DNA of 64,000 bases from Hymenobacter jejuensis (GCF_006337165.1 NZ_CP040896.1:1798001-1862000), one strand, 5' to 3'. Shown: positions 43,536 through 53,379, counted from the first letter of the stretch. A program made the numbers and translations. Notes: a model not told the origin generated them from the letters alone.

Positions 43536-45131
43536 TCAAAGCACGAAGCCCTGCACGGGGAAAGCTGGGTCTTCATACGGGCTGGTTAGCGGCAGCGCGC
43601 GGCTCACCGAATCAAACACCATTATCTGCCGGCTGGCCGTGTAGCGGGGCCACACGGCGCTTGGGCTACCCGTACGGATAAACTGCACCCACTGCGTGTG
43701 CATCTGCTCGGCTAACTGCTGGCCCTCAGTTTTCGCGGAAGAAGCTGAAGCCGGGGTGCCAGGCAGTGAGTTCCAGACGTAGCCCAACTCGCGAGCGTGA
43801 ACAGGCCGCTGTCCTTCATTGTCTTGATAATCAAACCGATACAACCACACCGGGTGTTTGGTGTCGGCTAGCGTCTGCGCCATTCGGTAAGTGGCCAGGC
43901 GATAGAGATAGTCCGTCAATACGCTTAGCCAGGCCTGCTCGGGCGCCTGGCGAGCTTGCGCGGCGGTGTAGGCCTGCCACACGTGACTGTCGTTTTTGCC
44001 GAATAAGGCCGTCAGCACTTCCCGGTTGGGAGAAGTCAGTGTGGGCCACATGTTTATAAACAAGCCTGCTTCCTCGCGATTGGTGCCCATTAGTACCCGC
44101 ACCGGGGTTCGGTTGGGTTGGCTCAGGTAGTCCAGCGGAGGCGTGGGCAAGGTTTTGCCATCCAGCACCGGCCCAAACAACTGTAATCCACCGGGACCAC
44201 TGGCAATTTTCGCCTGCGCTTGCAGCAGCGTAGCCGTGGGCAAGGTAAGTAGCTGCCGCGCTTGGTCGGCGGGTAGGTGCAACTCCTCAAGCAGCCGACG
44301 CGTGACGGTGGCTGCCGTTAGGGTATCGCGGATAGACTGCACGGCTCCACTTTCCAGAATGACTTGCTGAAACAACCCCTGCGCTGCCGGCGCCACCAGC
44401 ACCGCGCTCACCAGCTTGGCGCCCGCCGATTCGCCCATAACGGTCACGCGGGCCGGATCGCCGCCGAAAGCGCTGATGTTTTGGTGTACCCACCGGAGGG
44501 CTGCTATTGCGTCCAGCAAGCCGCAATTACTAGACTCCCGATACTCACGACCCAAGGCCTCGCCCAAATACAGAAAGCCCAGGCTGCCCAACCGATAGTT
44601 GATACTAACCGTCACGATGTCATCGCGTTGGGCAAACACGGCACCATTGAAATCGGAACCGGAGCCGCCAGTAAATGCGCCCCCGTGCACCCACACGACT
44701 ACCGGTTTTCGGGAGTTAGCCGCCGCCGTGGCGGGCGCCCACACGTTGAGTGTCAGGCAGTTTTCTTCCCCTTGCACAGCGCCGCCAGCAACCTGCGCCG
44801 CCTTCGGGCCAAAAGCAGAGGCCAGCCGCACGCCTTGCCACGGCTGCACCGGCTGAGGCGATCGGAAACGCCACCCGCCCACCGGCGCCTCGGCGTAGGC
44901 AATGCCCCGGAAGATGCGCATGCCTCCTTCACTTACTCCTTGCAGCCGGCCGTGCTGGGTTTGCACAACCGGAGCCGTTACGGCCACGGACGGGGGCTTG
45001 CGGAGCGCTTGTGCCGCGCAGGGCCGAGTAGCAATCGGGGCAGCCAACAGGAGCAGCATGAACAGCCCCGAAGCCTTGGTCAGGCCGCTGATAAGCTCGT
45101 AACTCTTCCTTTCACTACCCGACTTGGTCAT
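43536..45131 (-). CDS. Secreted type B carboxylesterase
   Basis: 531 residues. A signal peptide with hydrophobic core at about 23-40 (LFMLLLLAAPIATRPCAAQA). The catalytic serine lies in VTVMGESAGAKLV, the GESAG motif of type B carboxylesterases/lipases; the preceding VVWVHGGAFTGGS is the oxyanion hole. EENCLTLNVWAP is the family signature. Probably releases acyl groups from extracytoplasmic esters. It is the last gene of an operon with two GH30 proteins (43 bases after the second), so removal of ester substituents from the polysaccharide cut by the GH30 enzymes is a sensible guess, not proven. Confidence 0.9.
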   Translation of the reverse strand: MTKSGSERKSYELISGLTKASGLFMLLLLAAPIATRPCAAQALRKPPSVAVTAPVVQTQHGRLQGVSEGGMRIFRGIAYAEAPVGGWRFRSPQPVQPWQGVRLASAFGPKAAQVAGGAVQGEENCLTLNVWAPATAAANSRKPVVVWVHGGAFTGGSGSDFNGAVFAQRDDIVTVSINYRLGSLGFLYLGEALGREYRESSNCGLLDAIAALRWVHQNISAFGGDPARVTVMGESAGAKLVSAVLVAPAAQGLFQQVILESGAVQSIRDTLTAATVTRRLLEELHLPADQARQLLTLPTATLLQAQAKIASGPGGLQLFGPVLDGKTLPTPPLDYLSQPNRTPVRVLMGTNREEAGLFINMWPTLTSPNREVLTALFGKNDSHVWQAYTAAQARQAPEQAWLSVLTDYLYRLATYRMAQTLADTKHPVWLYRFDYQDNEGQRPVHARELGYVWNSLPGTPASASSAKTEGQQLAEQMHTQWVQFIRTGSPSAVWPRYTASRQIMVFDSVSRALPLTSPYEDPAFPVQGFVL

Positions 45132-45174
45132 TTTGCAAGTATTTGATTACAAGACAGTTATAAAACATTCCTTT

Positions 45175-46638
45175 TTACCAGATGTACGTACCGGCCGCGC
45201 TGCCATACAGAGCACTGGAAACCACTTTGCCTCGGTACTGAATATTGAAAGATTGCATCGTGTTGCCGGTGTTCAGCACGATCAGCACCTTCTTGCCCGT
45301 GGGCGTTTTGAACGCCACGTTCTGCAAATTGCCTGGTACGTTGGTGGCTATGCGTACCGAGCCGGGCCGCACAAATTTGCTGGCGTGTGCAATGATATAA
45401 TAAGCCACGTTGCGCGTTACCGAGCCGTTGCCGATGGTTACCGCAGGCAGGCAGGTGGTGCAGCCACCGGTGGTATGCGGGCTGTTGGAGGGGTCAGCGG
45501 CGAGGTTCCATTCCAGCACGTTTCGGCTCCAGTTGCGCGTAGCCCCGATAATCAGGTTGTTGACGTGCCAGCTGAAGTCGCCCACAAAATTGCTTGGGGC
45601 GCCCACCCACTGCTCCGTGAAGTACACGTTCTTGCTCGGAAAAGCCCCGTGCACCTGCGTCAAAGCACTGATGTTGCCGCCGTACAAATGAAACGCCGAG
45701 CCGTCGACGTATTGGCGGGCGTCCGCGTCGTTGAGTACCGTGATGGGGTAGTCGGGCTTATCGGCGTTGTGGTCGTAGGCGATGATTTTCGTGTCGAGCC
45801 CGGCCGCCTGCAACGCCGGCCCTACCACTTTGATGAAAGCCGCCTGCTCCGGCGCCGACATGACCATGCTGGGGTTGTTGTCGGGGTTTAAAGGCTCGTT
45901 TTGCAGCGTAACTGCGTCAATGCGAATGCCTTGTGCTTTCATAGCCTGAATGTACTTCACGAAGTACTTAGCGTAGGAGGCGTAGTATTCCGGCTTCAGC
46001 GAGCCGCCTTTGGGGCTGCCGTTTGTCTTCATCCACGAGGGCGCGGTCCAGGGCGAGCCCAGGATCTTGATCGCCGGATTGATCGCCAGAATCTCCTTTA
46101 GCACCGGCAGCAAATCCGTCGTTTCCGGCGCCAGGCTGAATTGCTCGAGGTTCGGATCGGTGTTGCCGGAGGGCAAGTCGTCGTAGGTAAATACCCGGTC
46201 GCTCAGGTCGGATGCCCCGATGCTTATGCGTAAGTAGCTCACCCCCAACCACGTACTATCGGCTGCAAAAAGCTCCTTGATCAGCGCTGCCCGATCCGGG
46301 GCGCTCATCTGGTGCATGACGTAAGCGCTGCCGCCGGTCAGGGTGTAGCCAAACCCATCGATCGTCTGATAGGTCTGCGTCGTATCCACCACGATTGTCG
46401 GATCCTGATTAACTGAGGTCGCGAAGTACAGAGACACTTTCTGCTTGGTAAAAAGCGCTGATTTATCGGGGTTCGTCAGCCAAAAGGCGACCTGCGAAGG
46501 CACGCTTGCGGTGGGCGTAGCTGGAGGCGTCGGCTGCGGGTTAGAATTCGGATTTTCTTTCTTCTGACAGCCGCTTACGAGCAACAGAGCCAACAACGAG
46601 CAGCCGAGCAGCCGACTTTTTAGGGGGAATAAATTCAT
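45175..46638 (-). CDS. GH30 family glycoside hydrolase lipoprotein (copy 2)
   Basis: 487 residues, lipid-anchored: lipobox LVSGC (Cys24), then a Pro/Thr-rich spacer. TQTYQTIDGFGYTLTGGSA is the conserved opening of GH30 (glucosylceramidase-like). Acid/base Glu in VTLQNEPLNPDNNPSM, nucleophile Glu in VYFTEQWVGA, and YYIIAHASKFVRPGSVRI in the C-terminal beta domain. GH30 enzymes cut beta-1,6-glucan, glucosyl- or xylan-type linkages; exact substrate not readable. It is a tandem paralogue of 46685-48121, 46 bases behind it, and forms an operon with that gene and the esterase. ATG 46638 starts the signal peptide; the frame is open to 46677. Confidence 0.92.
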   Translation of the reverse strand: MNLFPLKSRLLGCSLLALLLVSGCQKKENPNSNPQPTPPATPTASVPSQVAFWLTNPDKSALFTKQKVSLYFATSVNQDPTIVVDTTQTYQTIDGFGYTLTGGSAYVMHQMSAPDRAALIKELFAADSTWLGVSYLRISIGASDLSDRVFTYDDLPSGNTDPNLEQFSLAPETTDLLPVLKEILAINPAIKILGSPWTAPSWMKTNGSPKGGSLKPEYYASYAKYFVKYIQAMKAQGIRIDAVTLQNEPLNPDNNPSMVMSAPEQAAFIKVVGPALQAAGLDTKIIAYDHNADKPDYPITVLNDADARQYVDGSAFHLYGGNISALTQVHGAFPSKNVYFTEQWVGAPSNFVGDFSWHVNNLIIGATRNWSRNVLEWNLAADPSNSPHTTGGCTTCLPAVTIGNGSVTRNVAYYIIAHASKFVRPGSVRIATNVPGNLQNVAFKTPTGKKVLIVLNTGNTMQSFNIQYRGKVVSSALYGSAAGTYIW

Positions 46639-46684
46639 GAACTTTAGCAGAGAAGAAAGAAAATAGTAGAGATTCAACGAGAGG

Positions 46685-48121
46685 CTACCAGACGTAGGTG
46701 CCCACGGCTCCCGCGTTCAGCGTGGCGGGCGCGAGCTTGCCCTGGTAGCGGATGTTGAACGTTTGGGGCGTTGGCTGGTCGTTCTGCACAATCAGTACTT
46801 TGTTGCCGTTGGGCACTTTGAAGGCCACGTTGGGGAGTACGCTGGCGCTCGTAGAAGCAATGCGTACCGAGCCAGCCCGCACAAATTTGCTGGCGTGCGC
46901 AATGATATAATAGGCCACGTTGCGCGTCGTTGCGTTGCCGTCGAGCGTGATGGCTCCCAGGCACTCGGTGCAGCCACCCGGCGTGTGCGGATTCTGCTGC
47001 GGATCGGATGCCAAGTTCCACTCCAGTACGGTGCGCGCCCAGTTGCGCGTAGCCCCGATAATCAGGGTCTTGACGTGCCAAGCCAGGTTGTCTTCGAACT
47101 TGCTTTTGGAGCCTACCCACTGCTCCGTGAAATATAGGTTCTTGTCGGGGTAGGCGTCGTGCACCTGCGAAAGCGCCTCAATTTTGCCGCCGTACATGTG
47201 AAACGCCGACCCATCGACGTATTGGCGCGCCTGCGCGTCGTTGAGTACCGTGATAGGATATTCCGGTTTGTCAGCGTTGTGGTCGTAGGCAATGATTTTC
47301 GTGTCGAGCTTAGCCGCTCGGAAAGCCGGCCCGAGGCTCTTCTTGATAAATTCTGCCTGCTCGGTCGCGGGCATCAGCAGGCTAGGGTTGTTGCCTGGGT
47401 GCAGCGGTTCGTTCTGGACCGTAACGGCGTCAATGCGAATGCCTTCTGCTTTCATGCCCATGATGTACTTTATAAAGTACTGAGCATAAGCATCATAGAA
47501 TTCGGGTTTCAGCGAGCCGCCTTTCGAGTTGTTGTTGGTCTTCATCCAGGTTGGCGGCGACCACGGCGAACCCAAAATTTTGAGGTCGGGGCCCAGAGCC
47601 AAGATTTCCTTCAGAATCGGGATCAGATACGGGCGGTCCGGCGCCAGGCTGAATTGGCGCAGTTCGGGGTCGGTTTGCCCCTCGGGCAGGTCATCGTAGC
47701 TGAATACGCGGTCGTCGAGGTCAGAAGCCCCGATGCTCACCCGCAGATAGCTCACCCCGATGTTATTGCCGCTGGTCGTAAACAGTTCTTTCAATAAAGC
47801 CGCTCGCTCGCCGGCGCCCATCTTGCTGAGTAGCAGGGCGCTGCCGCCGGTCAGGCAGTACCCAAAGCCGTCGATGGTCTGAAACTTCTGGCTGTCATCT
47901 ACTTCGATGGTCGGCCCTTGGCTGGTAGCGGTGCTGAAAGCCAGCTTCGCTTCCTGTTTTTGAAACAGCGCCGATTTATCGGGTGAGGTAAGCCAAACTC
48001 CTGTGTCAGAAGTTTTTGTCGCGCCCTGGCCCGACAATTGTTCCTGGCAGGCTGCGGCACTGCCGAGCAAGGCCAGCAACAGCGTACCTTGTTGAAAAAG
48101 GCTTTTGTATTTGAGGTGCAT
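46685..48121 (-). CDS. GH30 family glycoside hydrolase lipoprotein (copy 1)
   Basis: 478 residues, first gene of the operon. Lipobox SAAAC (Cys25). GH30 signature SQKFQTIDGFGYCLTGGSA, acid/base in VTVQNEPLHPGNNPSL, nucleophile in LYFTEQWVGS, and YYIIAHASKFVRAGSVRI near the C-terminus. Clear paralogue of the neighbouring gene, with the same domain order and length, so the tandem arose by duplication. Both are lipoproteins, probably facing the periplasm or the cell surface, which is how Bacteroidota display glycan-degrading enzymes. No SusC/SusD pair is in the window, so this is not a standard polysaccharide utilisation locus. Confidence 0.92.
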   Translation of the reverse strand: MHLKYKSLFQQGTLLLALLGSAAACQEQLSGQGATKTSDTGVWLTSPDKSALFQKQEAKLAFSTATSQGPTIEVDDSQKFQTIDGFGYCLTGGSALLLSKMGAGERAALLKELFTTSGNNIGVSYLRVSIGASDLDDRVFSYDDLPEGQTDPELRQFSLAPDRPYLIPILKEILALGPDLKILGSPWSPPTWMKTNNNSKGGSLKPEFYDAYAQYFIKYIMGMKAEGIRIDAVTVQNEPLHPGNNPSLLMPATEQAEFIKKSLGPAFRAAKLDTKIIAYDHNADKPEYPITVLNDAQARQYVDGSAFHMYGGKIEALSQVHDAYPDKNLYFTEQWVGSKSKFEDNLAWHVKTLIIGATRNWARTVLEWNLASDPQQNPHTPGGCTECLGAITLDGNATTRNVAYYIIAHASKFVRAGSVRIASTSASVLPNVAFKVPNGNKVLIVQNDQPTPQTFNIRYQGKLAPATLNAGAVGTYVW

Positions 48122-48384
48122 GCGCAGTTTATAGCTCTAAATTCTAAGTATAGGAAATTGTATCAACGCCGCCAGGCAATTAGGGTTGGGCTGAGAGCAG
48201 ATGTTGAGTGGCGGGAAGTATCAAAGCAGCCATTTAATCTTCAAATTATTGATATTCATATACTTACCTACACCAAGAATTCATCCTGCTACTTGCTCCA
48301 CAGCTCCTGAGGGCACTTGGCATCTTAATATACACGGCCGTAGTTTCTGCGTATCTTTAAGAACACTTCCACCCTTGTTGCCTT
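48122..48384. other. Divergent spacer before the GH30 operon and nfeD
   Basis: About 260 bases between divergent genes, so it must hold both promoters. A TATCTTTA at 48352-48359 is a near-match to the -7 box for the NfeD-type gene. An AT-rich stretch with ATTGATATTCATATAC lies at about 48248. Nothing else is clear. Confidence 0.4.
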
Positions 48385-48849
48385 ATGGACTGGATTACGG
48401 TTGCCGTGCTGCTACTATTCGGCTTAGCGTTTCTAATCGCCGAAGTTCTGTTTATTCCCGGCACTACCTTGGTCGGGCTGGTCGGATTTCTGCTGCTGGC
48501 TGCAGGTATCTGGCTGGGCTACCGCGACTTAGGCACCCCGGCCGGGCACTACGCGCTCGCCCTTTCCACAGTGCTGACCGGGCTGATTCTTTATATAGGC
48601 TTGCGGCCCAAGAACCTGGCTCGCTTCGCCCTCACCGACGTCAATGACTCGCGCGTGCGCGATGTCCGCCGCCCCGATGTGCAACCCGGCACGACCGGCC
48701 GCGCCCTGTCGGCGCTGCGCCCCTCCGGCACGGCTCTCTTCGACGACGACCGGCGCGAAGTCGTGACGCGAGGCGAATTTGTGTCGGCGGGCACGCCGGT
48801 GCGGGTGCTGCGCATCGAGCAGAATCGCATTGTGGTAGAGGCTGCTTAG
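48385..48849 (+). CDS. NfeD-like membrane protein
   Basis: 154 residues. Two to three hydrophobic segments at the N-terminus (about 5-72: ITVAVLLLFGLAFLIAEVLFIPG, GFLLLAAGIWLGY, LALSTVLTGLILYIGL), then a cytoplasmic OB-fold domain (PGTTGRALSALRPSG, EFVSAGTPVRVLRIEQNRIVVE) typical of the NfeD C-terminal domain. NfeD proteins pair with flotillin/stomatin-like proteins; the next gene is floA, 138 bases downstream, the standard NfeD-FloA order. Likely helps FloA organise membrane microdomains. Starts at ATG 48385. Confidence 0.92.
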   Translation: MDWITVAVLLLFGLAFLIAEVLFIPGTTLVGLVGFLLLAAGIWLGYRDLGTPAGHYALALSTVLTGLILYIGLRPKNLARFALTDVNDSRVRDVRRPDVQPGTTGRALSALRPSGTALFDDDRREVVTRGEFVSAGTPVRVLRIEQNRIVVEAA

Positions 48850-48987
48850 TCGGCTGGGGCTTGGCTTTTTCGACTATTTACTGCCGAGTCAAAACTACTT
48901 GTACATTCGTTGAAGCGGAAGTACTGCTGGCCATTCGGCCACTGAAACCACCAAAACACAAGTACTTATAAATCAATAATTTACCTT

Positions 48988-49989
48988 ATGAATTTACCGA
49001 TCGTTCCGATTGCCGTTGTGGCCATTGTGCTGCTGGTGATTTTATACTTTTTCCCCATCAGCCTCTGGATCACGGCTATTTTTTCGGGCGTACGGGTAAG
49101 CTTGTTGCAGCTGGCTTTTATGCGGGTGCGGAAAGTGCCACCGTCCCTGATTGTCAACTCGCTGATTACGGCTACCAAAGCGGGGCTCGAAGTATCGGCT
49201 AACGATCTGGAAACCCATTACTTAGCCGGTGGCAACGTCCCGAGCGTCATTAAAGCCCTGATTTCGGCCGACAAAGCCAACATTCCCCTGACGTTCAAGC
49301 AAGCAACCGCCATTGACTTGGCCGGGCGCAATGTGTTTGAGGCCGTCACGACCTCCGTCAACCCCAAAGTAATCAACACGCCAAACGTGGCGGCCGTGTC
49401 GCAGGACGGCATCCAACTCATTGTCATTGCGCGCGTTACGGTTCGCGCCAACATCACCCAACTGGTAGGCGGCGCTGGCGAAGAAACGATTCTGGCCCGC
49501 GTGGGCGAAGGCATCGTGACTAGCATCGGCTCGTCGCGCTCGCACAAAGAAGTGCTCGAAAACCCCGACAAAATCTCGAAGCTGGTGCTGAGCAAAGGCC
49601 TTGACGCGGGCACGGCTTTCGAAATCCTCTCCATCGACATCGCCGACATCGACATCGGCGAAAACATCGGGGCCAAGCTGCAAATCGACCAAGCCACCGC
49701 CGACCTTAAAGTAGCCGAAGCCAAAGCTGAAGAACGCCGCGCCATGGCCGTGGCCATCGAGCAGGAAAACCGCGCCAAAACGCAGGAAGCCAAGGCCCGC
49801 GTTGTGGAAGCCGAAGCCGAAATTCCGAAGGCCATGGCCGAAGCCTTCCGCTCCGGCAACCTGGGCATTATGGACTACTACAAGATGCGTAACGTGCAGG
49901 CTGACACCGACATGCGCGATTCCATTGCCAACCCCGGCAACCAAAGCAGTAGCAGCAAACCGGGCCGCGATGAAACACGCCTGAGCTAG
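48988..49989 (+). CDS. floA: Flotillin-like protein FloA
   Basis: 333 residues; membrane scaffold found in bacterial functional microdomains. One N-terminal membrane segment ([24 protein letters not shown]), then the SPFH domain (about 60-200; [21 protein letters not shown]) and a long Ala/Glu-rich coiled coil (about 230-290; [20 protein letters not shown]). Matches the FloA/UPF0365 (YqfA) family over its whole length. Placed after an NfeD-type gene, its usual partner. A 75-base inverted repeat follows the stop. Function in this organism is inferred from the family: clustering of membrane proteins. Confidence 0.96.
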   Translation: MNLPIVPIAVVAIVLLVILYFFPISLWITAIFSGVRVSLLQLAFMRVRKVPPSLIVNSLITATKAGLEVSANDLETHYLAGGNVPSVIKALISADKANIPLTFKQATAIDLAGRNVFEAVTTSVNPKVINTPNVAAVSQDGIQLIVIARVTVRANITQLVGGAGEETILARVGEGIVTSIGSSRSHKEVLENPDKISKLVLSKGLDAGTAFEILSIDIADIDIGENIGAKLQIDQATADLKVAEAKAEERRAMAVAIEQENRAKTQEAKARVVEAEAEIPKAMAEAFRSGNLGIMDYYKMRNVQADTDMRDSIANPGNQSSSSKPGRDETRLS

Positions 49990-49993
49990 TTTT

Positions 49994-50068
49994 CACGATC
50001 CTACAAAAAGCCGCAAGCCCTTCTCCTGACGTTCGGGAGAAGGGCTTGTGGCTTTTTGTAGGATCGTG
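49994..50068. terminator. Very long bidirectional terminator
   Basis: CACGATCCTACAAAAAGCC-G-CAAGCCCTTCTCC pairs with GGAGAAGGGCTTG-T-GGCTTTTTGTAGGATCGTG: about 32 bp with one mismatch around an 8- to 9-base loop. It lies between floA and the convergent OmpA gene. Confidence 0.93.
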
Positions 50069-50104
50069 TGAGGGCGGCTGGCTTGCCGCCTCAACGCAGT
50101 CCCT

Positions 50105-52147
50105 TTACTTCTTCGTAATCCGGAATTCTACCCGGCGATTGAGCTTGCGGGTTTCCTCCTGGTCGTTGCTGGCGATTGGGTTGGCGCCGCCCATTCCTTC
50201 CGTGGTGATGCGCGTGCTGCTGATGCCTTTGCCTACCATGAACTTCTTTACCTCATTCACGCGGTCCTGGCTAAGCTTTACGTTCAGCTGCGGATCGCCT
50301 TGGTTGTCGGTGTGGCCTTCCAGCTTGATTTCCAGGGCCGGATATTCCTTCATAATTTTCACCAGGCGCAGCAGCTCCGGGAAAGAATTTTCGCGCAAGT
50401 AATACTTGCTCTGGGTGAAGAAAATGTTGTTGAGCTTGATGGTCTGTCCCACGGCAAACGGCACCAGGAACAAGTCTTGATTGACCTCAGAATACTTGTC
50501 CCGGTCCACTACGTCCAGGTTGTCGCTTTCGGCCAGATAGTCCTTCGCTTCGGCCCGATACCCATACTGCACGCCCGAAGGCAGCACGATGGTGTAAGAA
50601 CCGTCCACGGGGTTAGTTTCTGCAACCCCGATTTCTTCGCCCGTCAGCAGGTTTTCATAGTGGATTACGGCCATAACGGGCTTTTTGGTCGAAGCATCCA
50701 GTACCTGCCCGCGTACGAGCGTTACGACTTCGGGCTTAAACTGCGGCGTCAGGTTGATGCGGAAAATGTCGCGCGAGTTGCTGATGCCGTTGCGGGAAGA
50801 AACCAGGAAAGCTTCGTCACCGGCGGCTGAAAGCGTGAAATAGGCGTCGAAATCCGGCGAGTTGATGCTGGAGCCCAAGTTGCGCGGGGCCGTCCAGTTG
50901 GTCCAGGTATCGTCGAGGCGCTTGCTGTAGAAAATGTCGCTTTTGCCGTAGCCGCCGTGGCCTTCCGAAGCGAAATACAACGTCTTGCCATCGGCCGCCA
51001 GAAACGGCGCAAAGTCCGCTTTTTTGGAATTGATGGCGCCGCCTAAGTTGCGCGGCTTGCTCCACGTCGAGCCATCTTCGTTCAGAAAGCTTACGTACAA
51101 GTCCTGCTCGCCTTTGGTATCGTTGCGCTCCACGGCCATCAACAGCACCTTGCCCGACGTACCCAGGAAGAAGTCGATGTTCTCCTTGTCGTTGTTGTAG
51201 AAGTCGTCGATTTCCATTTTCACCGGCAGCGTCCAGCCCGTACGGGTGCGCTTGGAAAGCGAAGCACCCTGTCGGTCAAACGAGCCATCGGGCTTGTAGA
51301 GGCTAATCAGCACGGCCGCATTGCCGTCCGTAGATACCGACGCCACCCCGTTGCCTTCGGCATTGTTGATGGGAGCCCCAATGTTTTTGGCGGGGCTAAA
51401 CGCCTTGGTTTTGGCGTTGGCCAGAGTTGAATACCATACGTCCTGCGGGTCGTTGGTGCCGCCCACGTTTTGGGGATGCTCTTGTCGGGCAAAAAACAGC
51501 GTCCGGCCATCCGGCGAGATAACCGGGTGAGTATCAACGTATTTTGAATTCACGTTGGGTCCCAAGCTTACCATCGACGAGTCGAAGCTAACCGCCGCGG
51601 GCTGGCCCTGGAATTCTTTCTTTACCATGGTTTCAACCACATCGGCAATGCCAATGGCATCGATTTGGTTGACGCCGTTGACTTTGGCCGTGTTCATGGT
51701 CACGGCCACACCGATGGTCCGGTAGGTAGCCGCCGGAAACGTAACCTGCAGAGAGCGAAAGGTTTCCGGAATCGGACCGGGATTTTTATTTTCGTAAACC
51801 TGGTGCCGCTCGCCGCGGGTGTCTATCAGCTCAATTTTAGTAATGGAGCCAGGGTTGAAGTTCTCGACAACAGTTACTTGCTTGGCTATCAACGATTTAA
51901 CGAATTTAACTTCGATCGACTCGTTATTGCCTTCCTTTTTCGGAATCCAGGCTTCGTTGCTGATTTGCCCGAGCGGCTGCGCATTGGGCTCGCCCAATAC
52001 TTTTTCGGGCGAAAAGGCTTCTTTGCCCTCGGCTTTCTGCGACGATACCTCAACGACCTTAGCGGCCCACACGGCATGTTGCGCTTGCGCGCCGCATGCC
52101 ACTCCTACACTCAACCCCAACGACAGAAATAGTTTCCGCATACTCAT
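50105..52147 (-). CDS. OmpA-family protein with PD40 repeats
   Basis: 680 residues, envelope protein. Signal peptide ending AQAQ (about 22). Residues to about 185 are beta-rich (SIEVKFVKSLIAKQVTVVENF). From about 200 to 475 are PD40/WD40-like beta-propeller blades (DTHPVISPDGRTLFFARQ; SDIFYSKRLDDTW). Then a carboxypeptidase-regulatory-like domain (VRGQVLDASTKKPVMAVIHYE) and a C-terminal OmpA domain (about 580-680: LEGHTDNQGDP, LSQDRVNEVKKFM, NRRVEFRI) that binds peptidoglycan. This order is common in Bacteroidota. Start ATG 52147 (MSMRKLF) or 52141. Probably anchors the outer membrane to the wall; the propeller's partner is unknown. Confidence 0.88.
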   Translation of the reverse strand: MSMRKLFLSLGLSVGVACGAQAQHAVWAAKVVEVSSQKAEGKEAFSPEKVLGEPNAQPLGQISNEAWIPKKEGNNESIEVKFVKSLIAKQVTVVENFNPGSITKIELIDTRGERHQVYENKNPGPIPETFRSLQVTFPAATYRTIGVAVTMNTAKVNGVNQIDAIGIADVVETMVKKEFQGQPAAVSFDSSMVSLGPNVNSKYVDTHPVISPDGRTLFFARQEHPQNVGGTNDPQDVWYSTLANAKTKAFSPAKNIGAPINNAEGNGVASVSTDGNAAVLISLYKPDGSFDRQGASLSKRTRTGWTLPVKMEIDDFYNNDKENIDFFLGTSGKVLLMAVERNDTKGEQDLYVSFLNEDGSTWSKPRNLGGAINSKKADFAPFLAADGKTLYFASEGHGGYGKSDIFYSKRLDDTWTNWTAPRNLGSSINSPDFDAYFTLSAAGDEAFLVSSRNGISNSRDIFRINLTPQFKPEVVTLVRGQVLDASTKKPVMAVIHYENLLTGEEIGVAETNPVDGSYTIVLPSGVQYGYRAEAKDYLAESDNLDVVDRDKYSEVNQDLFLVPFAVGQTIKLNNIFFTQSKYYLRENSFPELLRLVKIMKEYPALEIKLEGHTDNQGDPQLNVKLSQDRVNEVKKFMVGKGISSTRITTEGMGGANPIASNDQEETRKLNRRVEFRITKK

Positions 52148-52360
52148 AAACTCGGCAGAACGTGTAAATGCCTTTGGTACTATGAAATAGCCAGTTGCTT
52201 CTGCCACCTAGTAAGTTCGCAGATGCTCTTAGGCGATCTCAAAATTACGTAGATAATGCAGGCAAATAGGCTTATGTTTTGTCTAACGCGATACACCAAG
52301 TGCACGCTTACCACATACCAAACGAGTAGGCTGGCTATGGTAGTACCGCGGTAATACAAA

Positions 52361-52393
52361 AAGACCTGTCTGTGTTAAACACAGACAGGTCTT
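52361..52393 (-). terminator. Terminator after the lipoprotein gene
   Basis: Perfect 15-bp stem AAGACCTGTCTGTGT (52361-52375) with ACACAGACAGGTCTT (52379-52393), loop TAA; on the minus strand followed by TTTTTG. Confidence 0.9.
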
Positions 52394-52411
52394 AAAATAA
52401 GATAAATTATC

Positions 52412-53245
52412 TTAGGGTTGCAACGTAAATGTGCGAGTGACCGAATTAAATGGGCCGGGAATTAGATTTCCGCTGTTGTCGATCAATTCCAGCTTCACCG
52501 TGTTTTGTCCTGTTGGCAGGCCTTCCATCATGTAGGGTGCCCATTGTTCCAGTACAAATTCCGTTCCGTTGATGGTGGCCCGCACTTTGTTGCCTTCGGG
52601 AGTCAGCGTGGTGTTCACCAAGTAGAAGTCCAACATCACACGCTTGGTATCGTTACCGGAGTACGTGTCTTTGGGGCGGCTATAAAACAAGTGCTGCCCT
52701 TTGACGTCGAAATTCCGTGGCTGCGGCGCGGCCTGGCCCACGTTGATTACGCGCAGGTCGTAGGCGCCGCGGTGCTTGAGGCTTTCGTGGTAAGAGCGCG
52801 ACAAGAACGAGAGAACCACGTGCTGGCCATCGGCAATGTTCTTGGTAAACTCCGTTGTGTAGTGCGCCGTGTAGGGCTCGTTGTCGACGATGTTGTGGAT
52901 GTGTTGGCCTTTTTCCGAGTTTGCCATTTCCCCGGCGTGCATGCCGCCAGTCATCTTGGTGAGCTGAAAATTGGTGATGTCGTAATCAAACGCAACCGCG
53001 CCGGAAGGCGACGTCGAATTGGGCGCCGGGGTTTTCAGCTGCATTTGTGCCTCCGGGTATCGCGGCGAGTCGTTGAAGGGCGTGAGCCGGATACCGTTCT
53101 TCTCCATGCTAGCCGTAGAGGGACCCGTCGTTACGGTTTCAATAGTAGACTGGGTGGCGGCCGACTCTGTTTGCTGTTTGGCCGTATCGCAGGCCGCCAA
53201 GCCGAGCAACAGGGCACTACTCAGCAGTAAAGCAGATGCTTTCAT
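52412..53245 (-). CDS. Lipoprotein of unknown function
   Basis: 277 residues. Lipobox GLAAC (Cys19), then a Thr/Ser/Gln-rich linker to about 45. The body has SPRYPEAQMQLKTP, GAVAFDYDITNFQL, GMHAGEMANSEKGQHIHNIVDNEPY (His-rich), HVVLSFLSRSYHESLKHRGAYDLRVINVG and a C-terminal beta part (VRATINGTEFVLEQWAPY; LELIDNSGNLIPGPFNSVTRTF). The His-rich part and the closing GQNTVKLELID suggest a secreted beta-sandwich, possibly metal-binding; I cannot name the family. The frame is open to 53359, but ATG 53245 begins the signal peptide. Divergent from the 2OG oxygenase gene; its product may share the same control region. Confidence 0.72.
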   Translation of the reverse strand: MKASALLLSSALLLGLAACDTAKQQTESAATQSTIETVTTGPSTASMEKNGIRLTPFNDSPRYPEAQMQLKTPAPNSTSPSGAVAFDYDITNFQLTKMTGGMHAGEMANSEKGQHIHNIVDNEPYTAHYTTEFTKNIADGQHVVLSFLSRSYHESLKHRGAYDLRVINVGQAAPQPRNFDVKGQHLFYSRPKDTYSGNDTKRVMLDFYLVNTTLTPEGNKVRATINGTEFVLEQWAPYMMEGLPTGQNTVKLELIDNSGNLIPGPFNSVTRTFTLQP

Positions 53246-53379
53246 GAGAAATTGGTGGAAGGGGTTAAACAGACTACCGGACCCGTTGCCCGGCTGCGTT
53301 CCCGACTGGAACGACACGTGAATTTTAAGTACCTTGCGCAGTACGTAAGGTTTGCTCAAAAGTATATTGATTTTCCGCT

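Noticed and set aside
45175..48121. Polysaccharide utilisation locus around the GH30 genes
   Set aside because: No SusC/SusD-type genes or dedicated regulator are present on either side; an NfeD-FloA pair and a permease flank it.
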